Shown: piece after piece, positions 16,122 to 25,092 of the stretch
Position numbering within the stretch: position 1 is the first letter of the stretch
Layout of the letters: the number at the start of each line of letters is the position of its first letter
Origin: Clostridia bacterium
Lineage (GTDB): Bacteria; Bacillota; Clostridia; Oscillospirales; Acutalibacteraceae
Reading direction: 5' to 3'
Assembly (NCBI GenBank): GCA_017521125.1
Contig: JAFXDV010000017.1
Coordinates: 1 to 46,238 of the forward strand
DNA length: 46,238 nucleotides
Notes under the pieces: generated by a model
Seen by the model: the letters and a program-made list of their open reading frames with translations, nothing else
What the model was told of the DNA's origin: nothing
Database searches by the model: none
Made by a program: the position numbers and the translations under genes

Positions 16122-16799
16122 ATGGTTTATGTAACAGGTGATATGCACGGTAGCGAAAGCCGACTGTATGACCGCGAATGGCGTAAGCTAAAAGCGGGAG
16201 ATACCCTAATAGTTTGTGGAGATTTTGGATATATTTGGGATGGCGGAAAATTTGAGAAAGAAGCCGTTAAATATTTAGGAAGCAGAAAATTCACAGTAGC
16301 CTTCATAGATGGCACTCATGAGAATTTTGATACAATAAACTCATGCCGAGAAACATATTGGAAGGGCGGAATGGTCCATCGAATAGAAGGGAACCTTCTC
16401 CACCTTATGCGTGGTCAGGTTTTCAATATTGAGGGAAATAGCATATTTACGTTTGGTGGAGGAGAAAGCAGCGACAAGGATATCCGAAGCGAAAAAGGGC
16501 TTTATTGGAGAGAGGAACTGCCCTCGCCGTGGGAGATGGCACAAGGTGCCGCTAAACTAGATGAAATTGGGTGTAAGGTCGACTACATAATAACCCATGA
16601 ACCGCCAAAGCTTGTAAAAAGCGCAATGTTGCTGAGAGAAGGCTCAAGAGATAAGGTAAATAAACTAAACGGTTTTTTAGAGGAAATCGGTAGAGGATGT
16701 AAGTATAAAAAATGGTATTTTGGCAGTATGCACGAGGATAGGGCAGTTACCCCAAATCACACATGTGTGTTTAAAAAACTTGTGAAACTTGGAGAGTAA
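16122..16799 (+). CDS. Calcineurin-like metallophosphoesterase
   Basis: The protein has 225 residues. The metallophosphoesterase signature is spread along the chain: GDMHG (start), CGDFGYIWD, GTHENFD in place of the usual GNHE, THEPP, and GSMHED near the end. These residues bind the two metal ions. The substrate cannot be told; relatives act on phosphoproteins, nucleotides or nucleic acids. It is separated from the pseudokinase gene by 62 bases and could be co-transcribed with it. The start ATG has GTGGGGG upstream. Confidence 0.85.
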   Translation: MVYVTGDMHGSESRLYDREWRKLKAGDTLIVCGDFGYIWDGGKFEKEAVKYLGSRKFTVAFIDGTHENFDTINSCRETYWKGGMVHRIEGNLLHLMRGQVFNIEGNSIFTFGGGESSDKDIRSEKGLYWREELPSPWEMAQGAAKLDEIGCKVDYIITHEPPKLVKSAMLLREGSRDKVNKLNGFLEEIGRGCKYKKWYFGSMHEDRAVTPNHTCVFKKLVKLGE

Positions 16800-16861
16800 C
16801 AGCACTTGACAAGCGTGGTATAATATAAACGTATTTGTAAAAATTTACCGGAGGTAGATTT

Positions 16862-18565
16862 ATGGTAAACACCGAAAGATTATGTATGGGTTGTATGAAC
16901 GATAATGGCGGAGAGAACATCTGCCCCATATGCGGACATAACAATTCACAAGATAACGGACAGGAATTTCTATCTATAGGAACCTGGCTTAACGCTAACA
17001 GATACCTTGTTGGAAAAGCTATTGAGTCGGGGGCAGATGGAGTTACTTATATCGGTTGGGATAATGATTTAAACTCTGTTGTAAACATCAGGGAGTATTT
17101 CCCTGAAAACATAGCCGTACGTAGCCGTGACCGTATGACAGTTACTGCAGCTGAGCAAAAAGGATATGCCTTTAATAAAGGTGTAAGAGAGTTTGTAGAG
17201 CTTTATACTGCTCTTTCAAAATTCCCTTCAATTTCCGCACTTTTACAGGTTGTAGATGTTTTTGAATCTAACGGTACAGTTTATTCTGTGTCAAATACTG
17301 TTTCCGGAATAACATTAAAGGCGTTTTTGTTAAGAAATGGTGGAGTTCTTAAATGGGAGCAGGTAAGACCTCTCTTTATGCCAGTTTTGTCTACCCTTGC
17401 AGAGCTTCACAATAAAGGAATTGTTCATAGAGCTATATCTCCTGACACCATAATTGTAGGTAGAGATGGTAGACTTCGTCTTACGGGATTTTTCATTAAG
17501 GATGCTCGTATGGAGCATACGGAATTTACCCCTCAACTTTATGCCGGATATGCTTCGCCTGAGCAGTACGGTTACGATAATAAAGATAGTGGAGCAACAA
17601 GTGACATCTATTCCATAGGCGCAGTTATCTTCCGTTGTCTTATTGGTACAACACCACCGGACAGTAAGGAAAGAATTATAAGCGACCATATGTCAATCCC
17701 TTCTAAGATTACCGAAACTGTACCAAAAGCAATTCTTTCAACAATGGCAAATGCCATGAAGATTGACCCTGATGCGAGAACGGCATCTGCTGAGCATTTA
17801 AAAACAGTTTTCGAGTCGGTGGCAATATCTGTATCAACCGATACCGAAAATTCTAAATCGCCTACGACAGAAAAGAAAGTAAGAAAAATAAAGGATAGCA
17901 AGAAATACGCTATAATAGCTTCAGCCATTACAGCAGGAGTATTTATCGTAATAATGGCGGTTGTAATGATTGTTTTTGGAGATGGCATTTTTGGAAACAA
18001 ACAAAGCGAGGAAGCTCCAACATCAAGTGTTATACCTCCTACTGTTTCTAAGGTCGGCGATGTAGATGCGAATGTAAGCGCAGACCCTGAGATCAAAAAG
18101 TACAGTGTTCCCGATTATAAGGGCAACACCTATGCACAGGTTATGCACACTGCTGAACTTAGCGAAAAATTTGGCATTGTTATTGCCGGTAAAAAGTATT
18201 CTGATAGCGTAGAAAGAGGACAAATTTGCGACCAAACGGTTGAACCCGGAACTCAGGTTGTAAAGGATACCGAGGTTGGGGTATATATTAGCCTTGGACC
18301 TTCCGCTATTCCAATGCCGGATATTATGGGCAAAACACAGCAGGAAACCTATATTATGCTTTTGGAATATGGTTTCTTGCCTACAAATATTGAGTTTATC
18401 GAAAAATACGATGAAAGCTCAACACCTAAGGCGGTTCTAAGCGTTTCTTTAGAGACCGGAACACCTTTAAAGGCAGGTTCTAACGTATCACTTGATGATG
18501 CTTTAGTAATCTATGTAAATAGCTTTGAAGGAAACATTGATACCGAAACCGACCAAGTTGAATAA
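16862..18565 (+). CDS. Zinc-ribbon / pseudokinase / transmembrane / PASTA protein
   Basis: The protein has 567 residues. The N-terminal zinc ribbon is CMGCM...CPICG (residues 8-24). A protein-kinase-like domain (about 40-320) retains YASPEQY and TSDIYSIGAVIFR, but key catalytic residues are changed: VNIR for VAIK, HRAISPDT for HRDxxxxN, and LTGF for DFG. It should therefore lack normal kinase activity. A transmembrane helix follows (about 350-375), then two extracellular PASTA-like repeats (VPDYKGNTYAQV and MPDIMGKTQQETY). PASTA domains sense peptidoglycan or its precursors in true PASTA kinases. Related clostridial proteins share the zinc ribbon and the EYFP motif. It is probably a membrane scaffold or sensor. 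Confidence 0.85.
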   Translation: MVNTERLCMGCMNDNGGENICPICGHNNSQDNGQEFLSIGTWLNANRYLVGKAIESGADGVTYIGWDNDLNSVVNIREYFPENIAVRSRDRMTVTAAEQKGYAFNKGVREFVELYTALSKFPSISALLQVVDVFESNGTVYSVSNTVSGITLKAFLLRNGGVLKWEQVRPLFMPVLSTLAELHNKGIVHRAISPDTIIVGRDGRLRLTGFFIKDARMEHTEFTPQLYAGYASPEQYGYDNKDSGATSDIYSIGAVIFRCLIGTTPPDSKERIISDHMSIPSKITETVPKAILSTMANAMKIDPDARTASAEHLKTVFESVAISVSTDTENSKSPTTEKKVRKIKDSKKYAIIASAITAGVFIVIMAVVMIVFGDGIFGNKQSEEAPTSSVIPPTVSKVGDVDANVSADPEIKKYSVPDYKGNTYAQVMHTAELSEKFGIVIAGKKYSDSVERGQICDQTVEPGTQVVKDTEVGVYISLGPSAIPMPDIMGKTQQETYIMLLEYGFLPTNIEFIEKYDESSTPKAVLSVSLETGTPLKAGSNVSLDDALVIYVNSFEGNIDTETDQVE

Positions 18566-18573
18566 AATAAAAA

Positions 18574-18610
18574 TACCGCCCTTGAAAATCAAGGGCGGTA
18601 AAGTTTTTTA
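18574..18610. terminator. Bidirectional terminator
   Basis: TACCGCCCTTG pairs with CAAGGGCGGTA, with T-runs on both sides. It serves the pseudokinase gene (+) and the acyl carrier gene (-). Confidence 0.85.
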
Positions 18611-18612
18611 AA

Positions 18613-18843
18613 TTAGTTCTGATGAGCAGAAATATAATCTGCAACCTCACCAATTGTCTGAAGTCCCTCTACATCCTCGTCAGGAATTTCAATTCCAAAC
18701 TCGTCTTCAATAGACATAAGAAGGTCTACAAGGTCCAAACTGTCTGCGCCAAGGTCATCGGCAATTTTGGTGTCTGCGGTCATGCTGTCCTTGTCAGCAT
18801 CTAATTGTTCAGCTAATATTTCTACTAATTTCTCAAAAATCAT
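18613..18843 (-). CDS. acpP: Acyl carrier protein
   Basis: The protein has 76 residues from ATG 18843, with TGGAGGAC nine bases upstream; a TTG five codons earlier lies in the ribosome site. The phosphopantetheine attachment motif is DDLGADSLDLVDLL with the Ser at about residue 36. The whole chain is acidic and helical, of standard length. It carries acyl groups in fatty acid synthesis, although no other fatty acid genes are next to it. It has its own strong promoter. Since clostridia often hold several ACP genes, this may not be the main one. Confidence 0.9.
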   Translation of the reverse strand: MIFEKLVEILAEQLDADKDSMTADTKIADDLGADSLDLVDLLMSIEDEFGIEIPDEDVEGLQTIGEVADYISAHQN

Positions 18844-18932
18844 AAATAAGTCCTCCAAAATATTTATATAATCTATTAAAAATGTAGACTTTTTAATAGG
18901 TCATATGGTATATTTAAAAATAACCTAATTAA

Positions 18933-18961
18933 ATAATATGTTGCAAAATGTAGTTTGTCAA
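18933..18961 (-). promoter_or_regulatory. Predicted promoter of the acyl carrier protein gene
   Basis: On the minus strand TTGACA (18961-18956) and TATTAT (18938-18933) have a 17-base spacer. The transcript would have a leader of about 80 nt. Confidence 0.7.
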
Positions 18962-18997
18962 CATATTTTTTTGAATTTTGTGTGAGGGGTGAAAAAC

Positions 18998-20332
18998 TTG
19001 TCAAAAAAATTTGCAGTTATCGGCTTTCCATTAGGACATACAATGTCCCCTTATATACACGAGGAATTCTTTAAATTGAAAGGGGTTTCGGCAGAGTATA
19101 AAAGTCTGCAAATATCCCCTGAAACTTTGCCAGATGAAATAAAAGCCTTAAAGGAGCTTGATGGATTTAACATAACAATTCCCCACAAATCAAAAATCAT
19201 TCCATTCCTTGATTCCTTAGACACTGCGGCTCAGCTTTACGGAGCAGTTAATACCGTAAAAAGAAAAAACAACAAGTATTTTGGATATAATACCGACGCC
19301 TACGGTTTTATTAACGGAGTTAAGGCGGCAGGTCTTACCCTTGAAGGTAAAGTTCTCATTTACGGATACGGTGGTGTAGCAAGAACTATTGCTTTTGAAT
19401 GTGTAAAGAGCGGATGCCAGGTTACGTTAGGGGTTAGAAAAGGTCTTATAGATAGAGCAATGCCGTTAAAAAACGAAATAGAAGAAAAACTAAATAAAAC
19501 AGTTGCTATTAAAGAGATATACAACATATCTGAAAAATATGATTTATTCGTGAACGCAACGCCTGTGGGAATGTATCCAAACGTAGACCAAAGTCCGCTA
19601 AAAGAGGAACAGACAACACTCTTTTCCGGCATTTACGATACAATATATAATCCTCAAAAAACACTCCTCTTAAAATATGCCGAAAAAAACAATATTAAAT
19701 GCGGCGGCGGACTTTCAATGCTTGTATACCAGGCGGCATTGGCTCAACAGCTTTGGTTTGAGGTAGAATTTGCACAAGAAGAAATAAATGAAGTGATAGC
19801 AAAAACCTCCAATAAGCTTTTGGAGATGTTTGGCACAAAGAAAAACATAGTCCTTTGCGGATTTATGGGGTCAGGGAAATCTACCATAGGCAAAGCCCTT
19901 GCCGAAACTTTAAATATGGAGTTTGTTGATACCGACGTTCTTATTGAAGAAAAAGAAGGTATGAAAATATCCCAAATATTTGAAAAGTTTGGCGAAAAGC
20001 ATTTCAGAGAGCTTGAGACAAAAGTAATAGAAAAACTGTCACAGGAAGAGGGTAGGGTAATAGCCCTCGGAGGCGGACTTGCCGCAAACCCTGATAATCA
20101 TAAATTCTTGAAAAAATGCGGTAAAATAGTGCTGTTAAACTGTGAAATAGAGGAAACGTTAAAACGCATTTTAGGAGACAAATCAAGACCTCTTACTGCC
20201 CTTGGTAAAGAAGATATTATAAATCGCTACAACGGACGTCTGCCCATTTATAAAAGTATTGCCGATATTACGGTGGATAGTTCAGGTAAAAGCAGTAAAA
20301 CTTTAGAAAGATTACTTGAAGAATTAAGTTAA
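18998..20332 (+). CDS. Shikimate dehydrogenase - shikimate kinase fusion
   Basis: The protein has 444 residues. The start is probably TTG at 18998, since GAGGGG lies eight to nine bases before it; a GTG at 18989 overlaps that site. Residues 1-270 are AroE: FPLGHTMSPYIHEEFF, ITIPHKSKI (catalytic Lys), GAVNTV, NTDAYGF, and the NADP loop YGYGGVART. Residues 280-444 are AroK: Walker A CGFMGSGKSTIGKA, DTDVLIEE, FRELET, ALGGGLAANP and KSRPL. The two steps are consecutive in the shikimate pathway (dehydroshikimate to shikimate to shikimate 3-phosphate). It heads the aromatic gene cluster but a 205-base gap with palindromes separates it from aroB. Confidence 0.93.
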   Translation: MSKKFAVIGFPLGHTMSPYIHEEFFKLKGVSAEYKSLQISPETLPDEIKALKELDGFNITIPHKSKIIPFLDSLDTAAQLYGAVNTVKRKNNKYFGYNTDAYGFINGVKAAGLTLEGKVLIYGYGGVARTIAFECVKSGCQVTLGVRKGLIDRAMPLKNEIEEKLNKTVAIKEIYNISEKYDLFVNATPVGMYPNVDQSPLKEEQTTLFSGIYDTIYNPQKTLLLKYAEKNNIKCGGGLSMLVYQAALAQQLWFEVEFAQEEINEVIAKTSNKLLEMFGTKKNIVLCGFMGSGKSTIGKALAETLNMEFVDTDVLIEEKEGMKISQIFEKFGEKHFRELETKVIEKLSQEEGRVIALGGGLAANPDNHKFLKKCGKIVLLNCEIEETLKRILGDKSRPLTALGKEDIINRYNGRLPIYKSIADITVDSSGKSSKTLERLLEELS

Positions 20333-20354
20333 ATATTATATAATAACCTTAAAC

Positions 20355-20488
20355 GCACGGCGGTGGTACGCCGTGCAAATGCTTTTAGGCATTTAAAATC
20401 AAAGATTTTGTTTAAGAACATTGTATCATTAAAACTGCCGTATTGCGATACGGCAACTGCTAACGCAGAAAAAGGGCTTTTGCCCTTT
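20355..20488. repeat. Array of five short perfect palindromes
   Basis: In order: GCACGGCG/CGCCGTGC, AAATGC/GCATTT, AAAATC/GATTTT, GCCGTAT/ATACGGC (loop TGCG) and AAAGGGC/GCCCTTT. None is a clear terminator at the end of a gene. They fill the gap between the aroE-aroK fusion and aroB. Confidence 0.7.
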
Positions 20489-20537
20489 GGTTTTATGATA
20501 TAATTTTAATTAGTTATATAAATATTTGGAGTGTTTT

Positions 20538-21593
20538 ATGAAAACGATTACAGTCAAAGGGAAAAACGGCTATAAAATTCTTGTAGAAAAAGGGCTTATA
20601 TCAAAAGCAGGAGAACACATAAGAGAGACAACGTCTGCTAAGAAGGTTTTCCTTATTTCTGATAGCAACGTAATGCCTCTTTACGGAAATATCGTTTCAG
20701 ATAGCCTTAAAGCAAACGGCTTTGAGGTTTCTGCTTTTTCCTTTGAAGCGGGAGAAAAAAGCAAAAATTTAGATACAATAACCCAAATGATATATGCTAT
20801 GTGCAGTAGCGGTATTGGTCGCACCGATATAGTAGTTGCCTTAGGCGGTGGAGTAGTAGGAGATATGGCAGGTTTTGCCTCGGCTATATATCTTAGAGGA
20901 ATTGATTTTATTCAAATTCCTACAACACTTCTTTCTCAGGTAGATTCTTCTGTCGGCGGCAAAACAGGTTGCGATATTGAATATGGTAAAAATCTGGTTG
21001 GCGCTTTTCATAACCCACGACTTGTTTTAATTGATGCCAATACCCTAAAAACTCTATCTCAAAAATATATGAATGATGGGCTCGGAGAGGTTATAAAATA
21101 CGGCGCTATAAAATCTTCTAAGCTTTTCAAAAGCCTTGAAGAGTGCGAAAAATTTGAAGATATTGCAGAGAAAACCATAATCGAGTGTGTGGATATTAAA
21201 CGACAGGTTGTCCAGAAGGACTTTACCGAAAAGGGAGAGAGAATGCTCCTTAATTTCGGTCATACTGTCGCTCACGCTATTGAAAAATATGAAAATTTTG
21301 AAGGTATGGCCCACGGTGAAGCGGTGGGTGTTGGTATGCTTGCCATAACCAAAGCATCTGAGAAGGCAGGATATACCGAAAAAGGCTCGGCAAAAAGAAT
21401 AGAAAAGCTTTTAGAGAAGTTCAGTCTGCCTTTAACTGCCGCAGTTTCGGCTGATAAATTAACCGATATTATGCTTTTTGACAAAAAGCGTAGAGGAAGT
21501 AAAATAAATTTAGTTCTGCTTAAGAAAATAGGTTCTTCTTTTGTAGAGCCTATGGAAAGCGAAAAACTAAAGGCTTTCTTTTTGGAGGACTGA
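20538..21593 (+). CDS. aroB: 3-dehydroquinate synthase
   Basis: The protein has 351 residues from ATG 20538, with TTTGGAG upstream. Family motifs are GGGVVGDMAGFASAIYLRG, PTTLLSQVDSSVGGKTG, GLGEVIKYGAI, NFGHTVAHAIE and HGEAVGVGM; the last two include metal-binding His residues. It converts DAHP to 3-dehydroquinate using NAD+ and a divalent metal. It is followed by aroA after one base, with the ribosome site inside the aroB end. The gene that makes DAHP is not in this window. Confidence 0.96.
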   Translation: MKTITVKGKNGYKILVEKGLISKAGEHIRETTSAKKVFLISDSNVMPLYGNIVSDSLKANGFEVSAFSFEAGEKSKNLDTITQMIYAMCSSGIGRTDIVVALGGGVVGDMAGFASAIYLRGIDFIQIPTTLLSQVDSSVGGKTGCDIEYGKNLVGAFHNPRLVLIDANTLKTLSQKYMNDGLGEVIKYGAIKSSKLFKSLEECEKFEDIAEKTIIECVDIKRQVVQKDFTEKGERMLLNFGHTVAHAIEKYENFEGMAHGEAVGVGMLAITKASEKAGYTEKGSAKRIEKLLEKFSLPLTAAVSADKLTDIMLFDKKRRGSKINLVLLKKIGSSFVEPMESEKLKAFFLED

Positions 21594-21594
21594 A

Positions 21595-22848
21595 ATGGAC
21601 GTTAAAATCACTCCAAACGAGTTAAAGGGTGAGGTTAAAATGCCACCCTCCAAAAGTGCTGCACACCGACTTCTCATTTGTGCCGCACTGTCAAAAGAAG
21701 AAAGTCGGATAAACCCGAAATGCACTTCCGACGATATAAAGGCTACTGTTTCTTGTCTTAAAAAGCTTGGTGCAAATATAAAAGAGACCGACGAGGGTTA
21801 TATTGTTTCAAGTGGGGAAGTTAATAAGAACTGCACCCTTGATTTTTACGAGTCCGGTTCAACCGCAAGGTTTTTATTGCCCATAGCGGCGGCGTTAGGG
21901 TCAGATGCCACAATGATAGGCAGGGGTAGACTCCCTAAAAGGCCTATGGCACCACTTACCAACGTCTTAAGAAAAAACGGTGTAGAGGTTTCTTCGGATA
22001 ATCTGCCAATTACCATAAAAGGAAGCCTTAATGCAGGGAATTTTGAACTTGCAGGAAATATCAGTTCACAGTATGTAAGCGGTCTGCTTTTTGCCGCACC
22101 GTTGCTTAACAGAGAAACAAATATAACTCTCACAAGCCCTTTAGAGTCTGTTGGTTATGTGGATATGACCTTAAAGGCTATGAGTGAGTTTGGTGTCAAT
22201 GTAGAAAAAGGCAAGGACTCATATAAAATTAATCCCCAAGAGTATAAGGGTAAAAATACAGTTATAGAGGGCGATTGGTCACAGGCGGCGTTCTTTATGT
22301 CGGCGGCAGCAATTGGCTCGGAAATTTGGATAGAAGGCCTTGATTTAGACTCTCTTCAAGGAGATAAGGCTTGTCTTGATATATTTGCCCGTTTCGGTGC
22401 AGACGTAAAAATAGAAAACACTGTTGTAAAAATAAAGAAAAACCGTCTTGAAGGAATAACGGTAGATGCCTCAAACATTCCTGATATGGTTCCGGCTATT
22501 GCCGCAACCGCCGCTTTTGCGAAGGGAAAAACGATAATACATTCTGCCGAGAGGCTAAGGCTTAAAGAAAGTGACCGTATAAAAACTACCATTGCGGCAC
22601 TTAACCAAATGGGTATAAAAACCGAAGAAAAGCCTGATGGAATGATTATATACGGAGGGGAGCCTAAGGGCGCCGTTATCGACGGAGCAGGGGACCATAG
22701 AATTGTTATGGCATTCTCGGTTGCAGCCGCATACGCCAAAGGGGAAAGCGTTATAATGGGAGCCGAGTCTATCAGTAAATCATACCCCGAATTCTTCGAA
22801 GAATTTAAAAAATTGGAGGGAAAGGTAAATGAAATCAAGTGTAGGTGA
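21595..22848 (+). CDS. aroA: 3-phosphoshikimate 1-carboxyvinyltransferase (EPSP synthase)
   Basis: The protein has 417 residues. Motifs are MPPSKSAAHRLLI at the start (PEP and shikimate-phosphate binding), YESGSTARFLLP, NISSQYVSGLL, GDWSQAAFF, RLRLKESDRI and DHRIVMAF. It transfers enolpyruvate from PEP to shikimate 3-phosphate. The ATG lies one base after the aroB stop. The 3' end overlaps aroC by 20 bases, so translation is coupled. The SAAHR pattern fits the class II type often seen in Gram-positives; glyphosate response cannot be judged from this. Confidence 0.96.
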   Translation: MDVKITPNELKGEVKMPPSKSAAHRLLICAALSKEESRINPKCTSDDIKATVSCLKKLGANIKETDEGYIVSSGEVNKNCTLDFYESGSTARFLLPIAAALGSDATMIGRGRLPKRPMAPLTNVLRKNGVEVSSDNLPITIKGSLNAGNFELAGNISSQYVSGLLFAAPLLNRETNITLTSPLESVGYVDMTLKAMSEFGVNVEKGKDSYKINPQEYKGKNTVIEGDWSQAAFFMSAAAIGSEIWIEGLDLDSLQGDKACLDIFARFGADVKIENTVVKIKKNRLEGITVDASNIPDMVPAIAATAAFAKGKTIIHSAERLRLKESDRIKTTIAALNQMGIKTEEKPDGMIIYGGEPKGAVIDGAGDHRIVMAFSVAAAYAKGESVIMGAESISKSYPEFFEEFKKLEGKVNEIKCR

Positions 22849-23917
22849 GGCTATAAAGCTCAGTGTGTTTGGTGAAAGTCACGGCGCAGCTATAGGCGCA
22901 GTTTTAGAGGGACTTCCCGCAGGACATAAAATTGATTTTGATTTTATGCTTTCTCAGATGGCTCGCAGAGCACCGGGCCGAGATAATACAACAACCTCTC
23001 GCAAGGAAGAAGATTTACCCGAAATCCTTTCAGGTGCTTTAGATGGTGTCACAACAGGTGCGCCTCTAACTCTTATTATCAGAAACAAGGATACAATTTC
23101 TAAAAACTACGATAATTTAAAGGTTAACCCCAGACCTTCACATTCAGACTATGCCGCATATGTAAGATATAACGGCTTTAATGATGTTAGAGGAGGGGGA
23201 CATTTCTCAGGCCGTCTTACCGCACCGATAGTTGCCGCAGGTGCCATCTGCCGTGGCATTTTAAAAGAATATGGCATTGCAATAGGCGGACACATTTTTA
23301 ATATCGGCGAAGTAACGGATAATCAGTTAGACCCCGTAAATGTAACCGCCAAAGAATTAGATGAACTATCAATGCGTTATTTTTCTCTTGTTAACAAAAC
23401 ACAAGAGGATAAAATGCGTCAGGAAATCGAAAAGGCGAGAACAGACCTTGATAGTGTAGGCGGTAGCGTAGAACTTGCCGCTGTGGGTCTTCCCGTAGGA
23501 CTCGGAAACCCAATGTTTAGGGGTGTTGAAAACGTCCTTTCAAACATTCTTTATGGAGTTCCTGCCGTTAAGGGAGTTTCTTTTGGCGCAGGTTTCGGAT
23601 ATAGCGTTTTAAAGGGTAGTAATGCCAACGATAATATGTATTATGATAATGGAAAAGTAGTTTGCAAAACCAACAACTGTGGTGGCATAACAGGAGGAAT
23701 TACCAATGGTATGCCCCTGACAGTAATGGTAGCATTAAAACCAACACCATCTATTTCAGTTCCTCAGCAGACGGTTAACCTTAACACAAAGGAGAATGAG
23801 GAACTGGTAATCGAAGGCAGACACGACCCTTGTATCGTGCCTCGTGCATTACCTGCTCTTGAAGCGGCACTTTCCATAGGACTTTTAGATTTAATGGCGG
23901 AGGGCGGAAAGCTTTGA
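22829..23917 (+). CDS. aroC: Chorismate synthase
   Basis: The protein has 362 residues. Signatures are GESHGAAIGAVLEGLPAG, RAPGRDNTTTSRKEEDLPEI, RPSHSDYAAYVRYNGFNDVRG broken across two motifs, RGGGHFSGRLTAP, and GIPAVKG-like VPAVKGVSFGAGF. It forms chorismate from EPSP with reduced FMN. The start ATG at 22829 is inside the end of aroA with GGAGGG upstream. The stop codon overlaps the TTG start of the next gene, so the whole set is a tightly coupled operon. Confidence 0.96.
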   Translation: MKSSVGEAIKLSVFGESHGAAIGAVLEGLPAGHKIDFDFMLSQMARRAPGRDNTTTSRKEEDLPEILSGALDGVTTGAPLTLIIRNKDTISKNYDNLKVNPRPSHSDYAAYVRYNGFNDVRGGGHFSGRLTAPIVAAGAICRGILKEYGIAIGGHIFNIGEVTDNQLDPVNVTAKELDELSMRYFSLVNKTQEDKMRQEIEKARTDLDSVGGSVELAAVGLPVGLGNPMFRGVENVLSNILYGVPAVKGVSFGAGFGYSVLKGSNANDNMYYDNGKVVCKTNNCGGITGGITNGMPLTVMVALKPTPSISVPQQTVNLNTKENEELVIEGRHDPCIVPRALPALEAALSIGLLDLMAEGGKL

Positions 23918-25044
23918 AACTTGAAGATATAAGAAAAGACATAGACAAGATAGATAAGGAATTAGTCCCTCTTATAAAGAAAAGAATGGAATGTTCTTTA
24001 AAGGTGGCTGAAATTAAAAAGGCAGAGGGTCTGCCTATTTACCACCCGCAAAGAGAAGCTCAAATACTTGAAAATGTAGCCCAAGAGGGCGGAGAATTCG
24101 GTAGCTACATAGCAAGTGTTTACAGAGAAATAATGGGTGTTAGCCGAGAAGCGCAACAAGTGGAAATGAATACCTTTTCACCACTTGCAGGAGAAATTGT
24201 AAACGCCAAAAACGGCATAAAAGAAAAGGTGACAGTTGCCTGTCAGGGAATAGAAGGGGCATTTTCCCATATTGCCACACAGAATATGCACAAAAACAGT
24301 AATATTCGCTTTTTCTCAAGCTTTGAGGATGTGTTCAAGGCGGTGGAAAGCGGAGAGGCAACCTACGGTGTAATTCCTGTTGAAAATTCTAATGCAGGTT
24401 CAGTAACCGAGGTTTACGATTTAATTTTAAAATACAGATATTATATTGTTTCTGCCGCAGGACTGACTGTTAACGAGAATTTGTTGGGAGTAAATGGTGC
24501 AAGTCTTGAGGATATTAAAACAGTATACTCTCACCCTCAGGCACTTTCTCAGTCGGATGAATTTTTAAAGCAAAACGGCATTGAAGGAAAAGAATATAAA
24601 AACACAGCTATGGCGGCTAAGTTTGTGGCCGAAAACAACGATAAATCTGTGGGAGCCGTAGGCTCAACCCTTGCGGCAGAGCTTTACGGACTGAATGTGG
24701 TAGTTCCCAACATTCAAACAATCAAAAACAATACCACACGCTTTATCACTATTTCCAAGCAACTAATAATACCCGATGATGCAAATAAGGTAAGCGTTGT
24801 TTTCTCTCTGCCCCACGCAGTAGGTGCTTTGCAGAGAATTTTAAATCGTTTTTGCGTAAACGGGCTGAATTTGACAAAAATCGAATCCAGAGCAGCAAAA
24901 AACGGAAAATTTGAGTACCTGTTTTATCTTGATTTCTCAGGAAATCTCAACGATAGAAAAACAATATCCTTAATTTCATCACTATCCGAGGAACTTTCCG
25001 ATTTTGCCTTTTTAGGCAATTATAGGGAAACCGAAATAAAATAG
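23914..25044 (+). CDS. pheA: Chorismate mutase - prephenate dehydratase
   Basis: The protein has 376 residues from a TTG that overlaps the aroC stop. Residues 1-85 are an AroQ-type chorismate mutase (LEDIRKDIDKIDKELV, KRMECSLKVAEIK). Residues about 105-280 are prephenate dehydratase (QGIEGAFSH, VIPVENSNAGSV, NNTTRFITI with the catalytic TRF). The C-terminus is an ACT domain with KIESRA, the phenylalanine-binding signature, so feedback inhibition by Phe is expected. It completes a route from dehydroquinate synthase to phenylpyruvate. No tyrA is seen here. Confidence 0.95.
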   Translation: MKLEDIRKDIDKIDKELVPLIKKRMECSLKVAEIKKAEGLPIYHPQREAQILENVAQEGGEFGSYIASVYREIMGVSREAQQVEMNTFSPLAGEIVNAKNGIKEKVTVACQGIEGAFSHIATQNMHKNSNIRFFSSFEDVFKAVESGEATYGVIPVENSNAGSVTEVYDLILKYRYYIVSAAGLTVNENLLGVNGASLEDIKTVYSHPQALSQSDEFLKQNGIEGKEYKNTAMAAKFVAENNDKSVGAVGSTLAAELYGLNVVVPNIQTIKNNTTRFITISKQLIIPDDANKVSVVFSLPHAVGALQRILNRFCVNGLNLTKIESRAAKNGKFEYLFYLDFSGNLNDRKTISLISSLSEELSDFAFLGNYRETEIK

Positions 25045-25092
25045 GTTGAAAATACCGCACAAATGAAATATAATAAAAAACGGTGATTTAAA

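Noticed and set aside
16806..16824. TTGACA and TATAAT before the pseudokinase gene
   Set aside because: The spacer is only 7 bases, so the two hexamers cannot form one sigma-A promoter; either may work with another, weaker partner.
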